The translations under genes and the position numbers were made by a program. A stretch of 22,085 nt of DNA. Origin: UMGS1002 sp045586785. GTDB lineage: Bacteria > Bacillota > Clostridia > Oscillospirales > CAG-272. Within the stretch, counting starts at the first letter, position 1; every line of letters starts with the position of its first letter. The notes below the pieces were generated by a model. The model saw nothing but the letters and a program-made list of their open reading frames with translations. It ran no database searches and was not told the origin of the DNA. Shown here piece by piece: positions 7,656 through 14,695 of this stretch. The stretch spans positions 1 to 22,085 of the forward strand of contig JAZNBA010000011.1 of assembly GCA_045586785.1 (NCBI GenBank), in the 5' to 3' direction.

Positions 7656-8057
7656 TTAATTAAAGCCATAGACATCCGTGATCGCGTGGCAATCGGCGGG
7701 GAGGGAGGTGCACAGCTCGGACATTGCGTCGCAATAGCGCGCATAAAGCTTATCCGAGAGCTGCTCGTTTTCGTCCAGCACCAGCATTGCCGCGACATAT
7801 GCGGCGGCGATGGGGGCAAAGCGGGGCGAGAGGGGAAAGTCCTCGTCAAGCTCGATGCAGACGGCGCTGAATGTGGGTTGGGGCTCCGCGCCCTCCTTTT
7901 CGCGCAATACCGCGTCGATGCCGCCGACCTCACAGCAAAACGCCGCCATAAGGTAGGGGGCGCGTTCCTCAAAGTCCCGCGCGCGGTCCGCCGCCGGCTC
8001 TGCAAGCAGAGCCAGCGCGGCGGTATAGATGTCATAGCACGTGACGGGAGCCGCCAT
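7656..8057 (-). CDS. Head-tail connector/adaptor-like protein
   Basis: This 133-aa, mainly helical, acidic protein starts MAAPVTCYDIYTAALALLAE. Its size, N-terminal 'YTAALALLAE' helix and position straight after the major capsid gene match the small adaptor proteins of tailed phages (P22 gp4 or T7 gp11 position, gp6/gp15-type connectors), which sit under the portal. Two bases separate the capsid stop from this ATG and the ribosome site lies inside the capsid gene, so translation is probably coupled. A longer overlapping frame at 7592-8035 was rejected because its composition is not protein-like. The assignment rests on synteny plus general character, not on a diagnostic motif. Confidence 0.6.
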   Translation of the reverse strand: MAAPVTCYDIYTAALALLAEPAADRARDFEERAPYLMAAFCCEVGGIDAVLREKEGAEPQPTFSAVCIELDEDFPLSPRFAPIAAAYVAAMLVLDENEQLSDKLYARYCDAMSELCTSLPADCHAITDVYGFN

Positions 8058-8059
8058 TT

Positions 8060-8896
8060 TTACGCCTTGGCAACGCCAAGGTCAAGCAGTACCATCTCAT
8101 TGGGGTAAACTACCTTTGCGCCGAACAGGTGCAGACCCTTAACTGCGTCCGCGAAGCGCTTTTCGGGGCGGTATGCATTGATCTCGGACAACTGGGATGC
8201 AAACGCGATAGCGCGCTTGGTACGCGCGAAGCACTTATAATAGGTGGTGTCGGTCTGGTCCTCGGCGGCGATATTGTTGGAGACGAATATCTTGCAGCCG
8301 CCGATACTGCCGATGCAGCCGGTCTCAAGCGCTTCGGTATTGTCGGAGGACAGATCGATCTTTGCCTTGAGAATGATAGCGGCAACTGCGGGCGACACCT
8401 CGATAACGATATCGGACGCGTCGGACACGTTATTGGCAAACAGCTTGGTGCGGGCGTCGATAATGTGGTTGATGATGTTCTCGGTAGTGGTACTGTCCTC
8501 CTTGATAATGTTGGTCGCCTGATCATACAGCGAGAATACGTAGCTGTCAGCGGCGTTGGCAAGGGCGCTTGCGGCAACCTTCATTGCCTCGTTCATAAGC
8601 TTGGGGGTGCACTGGGCGCGGTCGATGTCGTCGATCTGGAAGTTGAACGCCTTTGCCTGGTCGATGACCATAGAGCGAGCAACGTCGGAAAGCACCTGAG
8701 GATCGGACATATCGGTGTCCTTGGTGTAGTCGAAAACGGACACCTCGCCTACGCCCACGATATTAACGGTGCAGCCCTTTTCCTTGATGTCGCCCTCGAA
8801 CTCGCGGTTGCAGTGGTTTACTGCGATGTACTTTTTGTCAAGCTGGGTATAGAGATTTTCGCTCCAGATGGTAGGGATAAAATTAGAAATAGCCAT
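8060..8896 (-). CDS. Major capsid protein (HK97-like fold, P22 group)
   Basis: This 278-aa protein starts MAISNFIPTIWSENLYTQLD. This opening, followed by a hairpin region with 'KEKGCTVNIVGVGEVSV' and a C-terminal domain with 'AVAAIILKAKIDLSS' and 'GGCKIFVSNNI', is characteristic of coat proteins of short-tailed and siphovirus phages of Firmicutes. Such proteins form the icosahedral shell around the scaffold. At 278 residues it is much shorter than P22 gp5 (about 430), so it should lack the extra I-domain. ATG 8896 is preceded by AAAGGAA. It directly follows the scaffold gene, as expected. No decay is visible in the reading frame. Confidence 0.85.
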   Translation of the reverse strand: MAISNFIPTIWSENLYTQLDKKYIAVNHCNREFEGDIKEKGCTVNIVGVGEVSVFDYTKDTDMSDPQVLSDVARSMVIDQAKAFNFQIDDIDRAQCTPKLMNEAMKVAASALANAADSYVFSLYDQATNIIKEDSTTTENIINHIIDARTKLFANNVSDASDIVIEVSPAVAAIILKAKIDLSSDNTEALETGCIGSIGGCKIFVSNNIAAEDQTDTTYYKCFARTKRAIAFASQLSEINAYRPEKRFADAVKGLHLFGAKVVYPNEMVLLDLGVAKA

Positions 8897-8932
8897 GATT
8901 TGTTTTTTCCTTTCTTAATTAAAAAATGATTT

Positions 8933-9517
8933 TTAGTTCCACAGCTTCATGGAATCAAGTATTTTTGAATAATTTTGACGAACCTGCGCGGCATTCATGG
9001 CGCGCACCTCGTCGGGTGAATAGTAGTCCATGTCAGCACCGTCCACGCTTCCGCTGGACGCTTCGATGTTGCGTTGATTTATCTCGGCAGCGATAGCCTC
9101 GCGGCGGCGCTGTTTTGCCTCGTAAAATGCGACGGAAGCCGCCAGGGGCAATCCCGCGCGGACGCCCTCCCACACCTCGCTCGGAAGCGAGGTGAGAACG
9201 CGGTCGGGGTAAAGCTCGGAGAACTCCGAAATCTCGTCATGCATGCGTGAGAGCGCGCGGTCACGGCTCTCCAGCTCGGCGCGAAGCGAGGATATCTCAT
9301 CACGCAGAGCGGTGAGCTCATCGGTGCCGGACTCCTGCTCGGAACCCTGTTCGGATGGGGCGTCTGCGGTGTCCGAGTCGGAGGCTTCAACGTTTTCGAC
9401 GGTTTCAACGTCTTCGACGGCTTCAATGCTTTCGCTGACGGCTTCAACAGCTTCGCTTTCAACGTCAATGGTGATTTCGGACTGAGTTTCGGTCAGCATT
9501 TCAGACTCATTCTGCAT
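8933..9517 (-). CDS. Capsid scaffolding protein
   Basis: This 194-aa protein has a very acidic N-terminal half with repeated VE/VA units (about residues 15-65), a coiled coil at about 67-100 (LTALRDEISSLRAELESRD) and a basic helical C-terminus ending in YSPDEVRAMNAAQVRQNYSK. This is the typical build of phage scaffolds, whose C-terminal helices bind the inner coat face and are expelled or degraded during maturation. Its gene overlaps the portal gene by 11 bases and precedes the capsid gene, the classic position. ATG 9517 has AAAGGAGA eight bases upstream. No protease gene is visible nearby, so expulsion without cleavage, as in P22, would fit. Confidence 0.85.
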   Translation of the reverse strand: MQNESEMLTETQSEITIDVESEAVEAVSESIEAVEDVETVENVEASDSDTADAPSEQGSEQESGTDELTALRDEISSLRAELESRDRALSRMHDEISEFSELYPDRVLTSLPSEVWEGVRAGLPLAASVAFYEAKQRRREAIAAEINQRNIEASSGSVDGADMDYYSPDEVRAMNAAQVRQNYSKILDSMKLWN

Positions 9518-11060
9518 CTGTATTTTCTCCTTTCGCGGCGTTCAGCTGCTCCAGCAGGCGGGTGCGGTCGTGGACAAGCCCTGCGGGCAGGCGTTCTATA
9601 TACTGAACCGGCGTAATGCAACCGGCGTCAAGCAGTCTGTTGAGCATACTCAGCGCGCCCGCCGCACTGTATCGGCTGATCTCGCCTACGTCAACGTGGG
9701 CGCGGAGCATGGAATTGCGCAGTGCCGAGAAGCTGACGCGTTCGGCCACATCGCCTGCATCGGTGTGATAGGGCAGCAATCTTTGATCGGAATAATAGGC
9801 GCACATCATGTCTGCCCAGATGTTTGCCACGTCCTCTATGCAGCCGAAATAGCTGTGACGCACCTGCTCCAGCGGAATTTTCGCCGCTTCCTGAAGCGCC
9901 AGTATCGCGCTTGCGTTGTCGGCAGAGCCTTCGCCCAGCGCGGTTTCGGTGGCACCGCACAGCTCGCGCGTCAGGTCAACTGTCATATTCAGCAGGTCTA
10001 TATAGTCATCTGCAAGCTCGCCTACGCCCACCACCTGCACCGCGTCCGCGATGCTTGTGCCGCCTACGGCGGCAATAGCCTCGCCCACCTCGTTTGACCA
10101 TTCCGGAATACGGCTTTTATCGTAGACAACCTTGGAAAAGGCGGTGTCGGTCATATGCTTCATGACCATGGAAAAGGCGCGGTTGATGAATTTCTGATTG
10201 GGGATCAGTGAGCTTATGGGGGAGGTGCCGTGAAAGCTGTTTTTGGTGGACTGCCAGTTGAAATACGCCACGGGATACAGCGTTTGCGCCGTTTTGCGGC
10301 GGTTGATGACGGTATTTTTGGTGCTTTTCTCAAACACAACGCGACCGTCCTCCCGCCAGAACTTGATGATAAAGGTAGCTTTTCCGTCGCCGTCCTCAAG
10401 CTCATGACGTGACAGATCGCCCGATTGCTCGGACACGTTTTTGTCGGGCACGATCTTGGCTATGTCCTGCTCACTTGCGCCGTACCGACGCGCCTCGGCG
10501 CGAAGTATGCTGACGGGGGCGCGTCCCGAGAGAATTATGTATTGCTGGGACTGAATGTCGGCACGGTTCACGTCGGCGACGAACAAGTTTGTGTTGTCGA
10601 TAACGTCGGTGACAATGTCGCCCGATACCGGCTGCCCTGTGGCAATGGTGGGGTCCCACCAGCAGTAGATCACTCCGTCGCCCGAGATGGCGGCGTCGGT
10701 CAGAAGTCGGTAGGCTTTTCTGTCCATGTGCTGACGCTCCCAACGGTATGAGGCGTTGCTTGAGAGCGTTTTGACCGCGGCGCGGGAGGCTGAGGCGGTG
10801 TCCGCATCCGTGATAAAGGGCAGGTTTTCGTCGTTGAAGCTGATGCTTACGTTACCCGAGGCGACGGTGCAGACAAGATAATCGGTGATGCGGCGTATGA
10901 CGTTGAAGACGGGGCGGGGAAGTCCCGCGCCCTCGTTGCCCCATTGCTCGCCGCGGTAAAAGCGTTCGTTTCGACGGACGGTCTCGAAAAGACCTATTTT
11001 TCGCTTGTATTCGAGCCCCGCCTCGTACTGTTGCCACGCTTTTGATATGCTTTGGTTCAT
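9507..11060 (-). CDS. Portal protein (P22/podovirus-like)
   Basis: This 517-aa protein forms the dodecameric ring through which DNA is packaged. Diagnostic parts are the N-terminal helix with NERFYRGEQWG (about 31-41) and LPRPVFNVIRRITDYL, the segment KNSFHGTSPISSLIPNQKFIN before the stem region, and a long helical C-terminal part (TRELCGATETALGEGSADNA). It is shorter than P22 gp1 (725 aa) because the long barrel is absent. ATG 11060 is preceded by AAAGGAAC. The gene lies between the propeller gene and the scaffold gene, with an 11-base overlap with the latter. The frame is intact throughout. Confidence 0.85.
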   Translation of the reverse strand: MNQSISKAWQQYEAGLEYKRKIGLFETVRRNERFYRGEQWGNEGAGLPRPVFNVIRRITDYLVCTVASGNVSISFNDENLPFITDADTASASRAAVKTLSSNASYRWERQHMDRKAYRLLTDAAISGDGVIYCWWDPTIATGQPVSGDIVTDVIDNTNLFVADVNRADIQSQQYIILSGRAPVSILRAEARRYGASEQDIAKIVPDKNVSEQSGDLSRHELEDGDGKATFIIKFWREDGRVVFEKSTKNTVINRRKTAQTLYPVAYFNWQSTKNSFHGTSPISSLIPNQKFINRAFSMVMKHMTDTAFSKVVYDKSRIPEWSNEVGEAIAAVGGTSIADAVQVVGVGELADDYIDLLNMTVDLTRELCGATETALGEGSADNASAILALQEAAKIPLEQVRHSYFGCIEDVANIWADMMCAYYSDQRLLPYHTDAGDVAERVSFSALRNSMLRAHVDVGEISRYSAAGALSMLNRLLDAGCITPVQYIERLPAGLVHDRTRLLEQLNAAKGENTDAE

Positions 11061-11080
11061 TTTTTGTTCCTTTCCTGTGT

Positions 11081-12775
11081 TTATTTGATTGCCGACAGCG
11101 CCACGCCGTGTATTCTGACATAGCTCGTGTCGGTAGACTCAAGGCACAGCCGCACATGGCAGGCGCGGCCCGAGCAAAGAGGTTTGTCGTAAAGATGCAG
11201 ATCGGTATCCTCACAGGGCTCACAGGCCAGCGAGCCCATAAGACCCGACGGGTCAAGAACCGACACGGTTACAACACCGTCGCCCGTACACGCAAGGCGC
11301 ATACGGCGCAGTCTTTTAAGCTCGTCAGGCTTGCCCAGTGCGCTGAAGCGGCTGATGAATCGGGCGCGTATGATGTTCTCACTGCCACCCAGTGTAATGT
11401 CCGTGGTACGGTGAGGCGAGAACATGAAAATACCCGAGTCGGCGACGAATCCGATTGCGCGTGACAATTCAAAAAACTTCTGTGCGCCGATGCCGTCAAA
11501 AGCGTACCACGCGCGCCGCGCGGTGTTGTAAACAAGCTGTCTGCCATCGCCGTCAAGCGGGTCGGAAATGTGCAGCTCACCATGCTTTGAGTCGTAGACC
11601 AGCGCGGCGCGGCTTAAAAAAACGTCGTCCGCGATGTCACCAATGGGCGCGGATATCAGCTCGCCGCCGCCCGAGCGAAGTCCGATAGATATAACGCCCT
11701 GTGATGTCGCCGCAAAAACGCAAGAGCCGTTGTATATTGCCGCCGTATTGACGGAGCAGCCGCCGGTCTGCGGTATGCGTTGCTCTGACTGCGCTGTGAC
11801 ACGGTGGGCGTCCTGCTCACCGAAGACGATAAGGCAATCGCTCTCGCCGCATACCGCGCGAACGCCGCCTGACACCACGGTGTCGGTATAACCGCCCGCG
11901 GGAAAATATATGGGCATGGAGTCGGGGTATGCGATCATGGAGGCTGTCATCGAGTCGGCGGATATGTCCCGTGAGCGAAAAATACGTTGCTTTTCACTTC
12001 CACCGAAGCATATTACATCGCGAGTCTTGCCATATTTGCAGGTGTAGGCGCGAGGGCAAGATCGAATCTGCTCCGATTCGCCGATATCACTCTGCGAGGG
12101 CAGCGTAAGACATACGCTTACCTGCGTCCCCGCAGGAAATGCGGCAGGCAGTAGTATATATTTGCCGTCAATCGAGCCACCTCGTATTGCCTCGCCGTTT
12201 ACGTATAAAGCATCGATATTTTGCGCCGTAAGGCCCGTGTAAAGACGGTACGACTCATCGTCAAGCAGATAGCTTATGCGCGCACGGCGGGACAGAAGAT
12301 TCAGCGGCTCAAATATCTCGCCGCCGTCCGCGCTCCAATGCGAGCCCAACAGCGGAACGTATCCCTCGGCGCGCAATACGTTTCCGCAGGCGTCTATGGA
12401 AAAGATATCGTGACCTGTTGCCAGATAAAGACTGCCTTGCAGTGTGAAAAAGTCGGTGCCGTCCTCGCTGATCGGAATTCTGCCCAGGCACTCGGTGTGT
12501 CCGCTTGCCACCGAAACGCTGTAAACATACTCGCCGGAGACGGCGTAAACGGTAGCGGTGTCGTAGGGCGAAGGGGTAATTGCCGATATGGGTGCGCCGA
12601 GAGCGGCGATCAGCTCATAGCCTTCCCGTTTTTCGATAGAACCGTCGGGAAGGATACGGAAGTTGTAAATGTCGGATGCCTCGCAAAGCTTACCGACAAG
12701 ACCGGTGCGGTCTATGCCGCAAAAGCTGTCGGCGGACTCGGAGGCGTAGGCATTGCTTTTGTTGAGTTTTGCCAT
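11081..12775 (-). CDS. Beta-propeller nozzle/tail-hub-like protein
   Basis: This 564-aa protein starts MAKLNKSNAYASESADSFCG. The N-terminal stretch DIYNFRILPDGSIEKREGYE matches the pattern (Asn, then a dGs-eKRxGy turn) of the 'stabilisation' or nozzle proteins of short-tailed phages, which form a six-fold propeller hub closing the tail. The body is a run of short beta strands with turns such as VYAVSGEYVYSVSV, SLYLATGHDIFSI and CVFAATSQGVISI, consistent with propeller blades. I set the start at ATG 12775 because the longer frame to 12919 overlaps terL and has a low-complexity, unprotein-like extension. An AAAAGG site precedes this ATG. Its place between large terminase and portal is unusual, since P22 has its hub gene after the adaptor. 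Confidence 0.65.
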   Translation of the reverse strand: MAKLNKSNAYASESADSFCGIDRTGLVGKLCEASDIYNFRILPDGSIEKREGYELIAALGAPISAITPSPYDTATVYAVSGEYVYSVSVASGHTECLGRIPISEDGTDFFTLQGSLYLATGHDIFSIDACGNVLRAEGYVPLLGSHWSADGGEIFEPLNLLSRRARISYLLDDESYRLYTGLTAQNIDALYVNGEAIRGGSIDGKYILLPAAFPAGTQVSVCLTLPSQSDIGESEQIRSCPRAYTCKYGKTRDVICFGGSEKQRIFRSRDISADSMTASMIAYPDSMPIYFPAGGYTDTVVSGGVRAVCGESDCLIVFGEQDAHRVTAQSEQRIPQTGGCSVNTAAIYNGSCVFAATSQGVISIGLRSGGGELISAPIGDIADDVFLSRAALVYDSKHGELHISDPLDGDGRQLVYNTARRAWYAFDGIGAQKFFELSRAIGFVADSGIFMFSPHRTTDITLGGSENIIRARFISRFSALGKPDELKRLRRMRLACTGDGVVTVSVLDPSGLMGSLACEPCEDTDLHLYDKPLCSGRACHVRLCLESTDTSYVRIHGVALSAIK

Positions 12776-12830
12776 TGTTTTTAACCTTTTTTTTTTATTT
12801 TGCCGTCCGTGTTCGTCGGCAGGGCACAAA

Positions 12831-14138
12831 TTAAAAATCGTATATACTTGGCCTTTGTCGGAAGCTGAATTGCTCGCGTGTTGGCTGGTGGGGCGGCGCG
12901 GCACGGGACATAAGCGCATAGCGCAAGGCCTCGGGGGCGTGTGTCAGCTCATGGGGACTCGTGGCGGCGTCCTCGGGACGGTGGGCGTCACACAAAAGCG
13001 CTGACATACTGTGGGTGAGCGTTTTGCATCGATGTGAAATAAAAAGCGCCTGCTTTCCATGCGTCTTTGCGGCTACAAGACTGTCGTGAACTACGCGCCA
13101 GCCCGCAACGCGGCGGTCGTCGGCAGGGCGCATAGGGGGTAGCGCGCACTGACGGGACATCAGCTCCACGCCCGAAATACCGCTGTCCTGCCGCCTGTTC
13201 CATAGGTCGGGGGATGCGACGATGTATTCACATCCTTGGCAATATGGATATATTGCCTTTGCCGCTTCTCCCAACGTAAGCTCAGGACGGCACAGCTCGT
13301 CCAGCACATAAATGTTTTGGTTTCCGTCCACGCCGCAAATAAGCAGCGCAAGCATATCAAGTCCGTAGTCCATAGCGGCGAAGCGCCGTAGATTTTGTGG
13401 GATAACCGTATCACCGACAACGTGGACCGCGGAGTCGAATTCGGGGAAAAACTGACCCTCAAACACATCCCATCTTCCGTCAAGCCAAGCGTCGCGCAGC
13501 CTTGGGGGCAGGGAGCGCAACGATTCCACGTAGTCGGGATCGGATGTGAGCAGGACGGAATTGTCAAACACGCGTGCGGGTATAAAGGTGTAGTCCTCGG
13601 GGCGCTCACCGGCGCGGAATTCGCGATCAACGAACAGCCGCTTGACCCAGGCGTGTCCGACCCCGCCGGGGTTGCAGGTAAGAAACATTCTGCGTGGGAA
13701 AGGTGACGTACCGCGCAGGCAGGCCTTGAAAACAGAAAACTGATATTCGCTCAGTTGCGTTGCCTCGTCTATGGCGATAATGTCGTATTCTTGTCCCTGA
13801 TAACGCAGAGCATCTCTATCGGATGCGCAATAGCCAAGCTGAATGCTGCTTCCGCCGCGAACGTCAAGGCGCTTTTCGCTCTCGCACCAAGTGAGCAGCG
13901 GTCCGTATTCACGCATAAGTGGGGCAACGTGATTGGACTGCAGCTCGGGGTATGTCCGTCTTATCAGCAGACAGCGTATGCCGCGATAGCGCAAGCAAAG
14001 CAGTATCAGCTTGCGCCGCAGCGCCCAGGACTTGCCGCCGCCGCGAGCGCCGCCGTAGGCGGTGAAACGGGTGCGGGAGTCAAAAAAGCGCTGTTGAGGC
14101 GGACTTGGTGTGCCGCTGATGTGTAGTGTTTGGGGCAT
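12831..14138 (-). CDS. terL: Large terminase subunit (TerL)
   Basis: This 435-aa DNA-packaging motor drives genome translocation into the head and cuts the concatemer. The ATPase has Walker A GGARGGGKS (29-37), Walker B IIAIDE (D124, E125) and motif III TCNPGGVGH (154-162). The RNase H-like nuclease has D257 in AAMDYG, a DE pair at 280-281 and D311 in SPDLW, and ends with the HELTHAPEALRY motif typical of the Terminase_6 C-terminal domain. All key residues are present, so the enzyme looks functional. It overlaps terS by one base (TAATG), implying coupled translation. Fifty-five non-coding bases separate it from the propeller gene. Confidence 0.95.
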   Translation of the reverse strand: MPQTLHISGTPSPPQQRFFDSRTRFTAYGGARGGGKSWALRRKLILLCLRYRGIRCLLIRRTYPELQSNHVAPLMREYGPLLTWCESEKRLDVRGGSSIQLGYCASDRDALRYQGQEYDIIAIDEATQLSEYQFSVFKACLRGTSPFPRRMFLTCNPGGVGHAWVKRLFVDREFRAGERPEDYTFIPARVFDNSVLLTSDPDYVESLRSLPPRLRDAWLDGRWDVFEGQFFPEFDSAVHVVGDTVIPQNLRRFAAMDYGLDMLALLICGVDGNQNIYVLDELCRPELTLGEAAKAIYPYCQGCEYIVASPDLWNRRQDSGISGVELMSRQCALPPMRPADDRRVAGWRVVHDSLVAAKTHGKQALFISHRCKTLTHSMSALLCDAHRPEDAATSPHELTHAPEALRYALMSRAAPPHQPTREQFSFRQRPSIYDF

Positions 14139-14497
14139 TATTCTCCGTCCTTGGCGGCGTCGTGGTCAAAGACCACGATGAGCTCGCCGTCATGATCGGG
14201 GGTGCTTTCGTCGCCGAGCAGGCGTTTGAGATAACTGCCAAGCAGAGAGGGAGGCAGTCCCGAGTTGAGCGCCTCGTCCTCAAGGGCGTCGCGGATTTTG
14301 GCGATCTGCTCGTGATAGCACTCGGGAAGCCTGCTGAACGCCTCGACGGATATGTCAAGGTATCGGCAAAGCCCCGCGAGATTGGGCAAGCGCTCGTTTT
14401 CGATGCAATGCTTGATGTATGCCTCTGACAGAGCAAGCAGCTGTTGCGGTTTGAAGCCGACAGCGCAACTACCGTCGGAGGCGTTTTTGTTACTCAT
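14138..14497 (-). CDS. terS: Small terminase subunit (TerS)
   Basis: This 119-aa protein has a helical N-terminus with a helix-turn-helix at about 38-57 (LPNLAGLCRYLDISVEAFSR), then a central helix that would drive ring formation and an acidic tail rich in D/E for the TerL contact. It recognises the packaging site and feeds DNA to TerL. ATG 14497 follows AAAGGAG with a rather long 12-base spacing. It is the first gene of the leftward cassette. About 50-90 bases upstream lie four phased GTGNCA repeats that could be its binding site. No clear minus-strand promoter was found in the intergenic region. Confidence 0.85.
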   Translation of the reverse strand: MSNKNASDGSCAVGFKPQQLLALSEAYIKHCIENERLPNLAGLCRYLDISVEAFSRLPECYHEQIAKIRDALEDEALNSGLPPSLLGSYLKRLLGDESTPDHDGELIVVFDHDAAKDGE

Positions 14498-14550
14498 ACA
14501 TAAAATTTACTCCTTTCTTTTGTGCCGATTTTATTTTACACAAAAAAATA

Positions 14551-14590
14551 GTGCCACATAGTGCCAAGTGGTGACACTTTGTGACAAGGA
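14551..14590. repeat. Four direct repeats phased at exactly 10 bp
   Basis: Hexamers GTGCCA, GTGCCA, GTGACA and GTGACA start at 14551, 14561, 14571 and 14581, so each falls on the same face of the helix. A degenerate fifth (GTGCCG) starts at 14522. A short dyad, AAGTG/CACTT, is nested in the middle. The array sits between terS and the start of the divergent promoter for the LRR gene. It is a likely protein-binding array, either a pac-type site for TerS or an operator. Confidence 0.75.
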
Positions 14591-14617
14591 AACGGATTTT
14601 TATTTTGTTTTATGCTA

Positions 14618-14646
14618 TTGTAAAACAAGTGCGATTATGGTACAAT
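14618..14646 (+). promoter_or_regulatory. Sigma-A promoter of the dockerin/LRR gene
   Basis: The -35 TTGTAA (14618-14623), a 17-base spacer and the extended -10 TGGTACAAT (hexamer 14641-14646) lie 50 bases before the start codon, which has an AGGAG site nine bases upstream. The phased GTGNCA repeats end 27 bases before the -35, so a protein bound there could act on this promoter. Confidence 0.75.
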
Positions 14647-14695
14647 AAAACTTATAGAATAATACTACATTTGAGATATACAGGAGATCCGACGA

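Noticed and set aside
7592..8035. 147-codon minus-strand frame overlapping the connector gene
   Set aside because: Composition is dominated by Ser, Pro and Arg, typical of a shifted frame in GC-rich DNA. The connector frame starts two bases after the capsid stop and fits better.
8129..8929. 266-codon plus-strand frame opposite the capsid gene
   Set aside because: It is a GC-rich shadow of the capsid frame. The minus-strand frame has capsid sequence features, a ribosome site and synteny.
12776..12919. N-terminal extension of the propeller protein
   Set aside because: It would overlap terL and encodes an unprotein-like stretch. ATG 12775 gives the MAKLNKSN start with a ribosome site.
14551..14576. 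Sigma-54 promoter on the minus strand from the TGGCAC sequences
   Set aside because: The -24-like TGGCAC occurs, but the -12 TTGC element is missing at the required spacing. The 10-bp phasing explains the sequence better.
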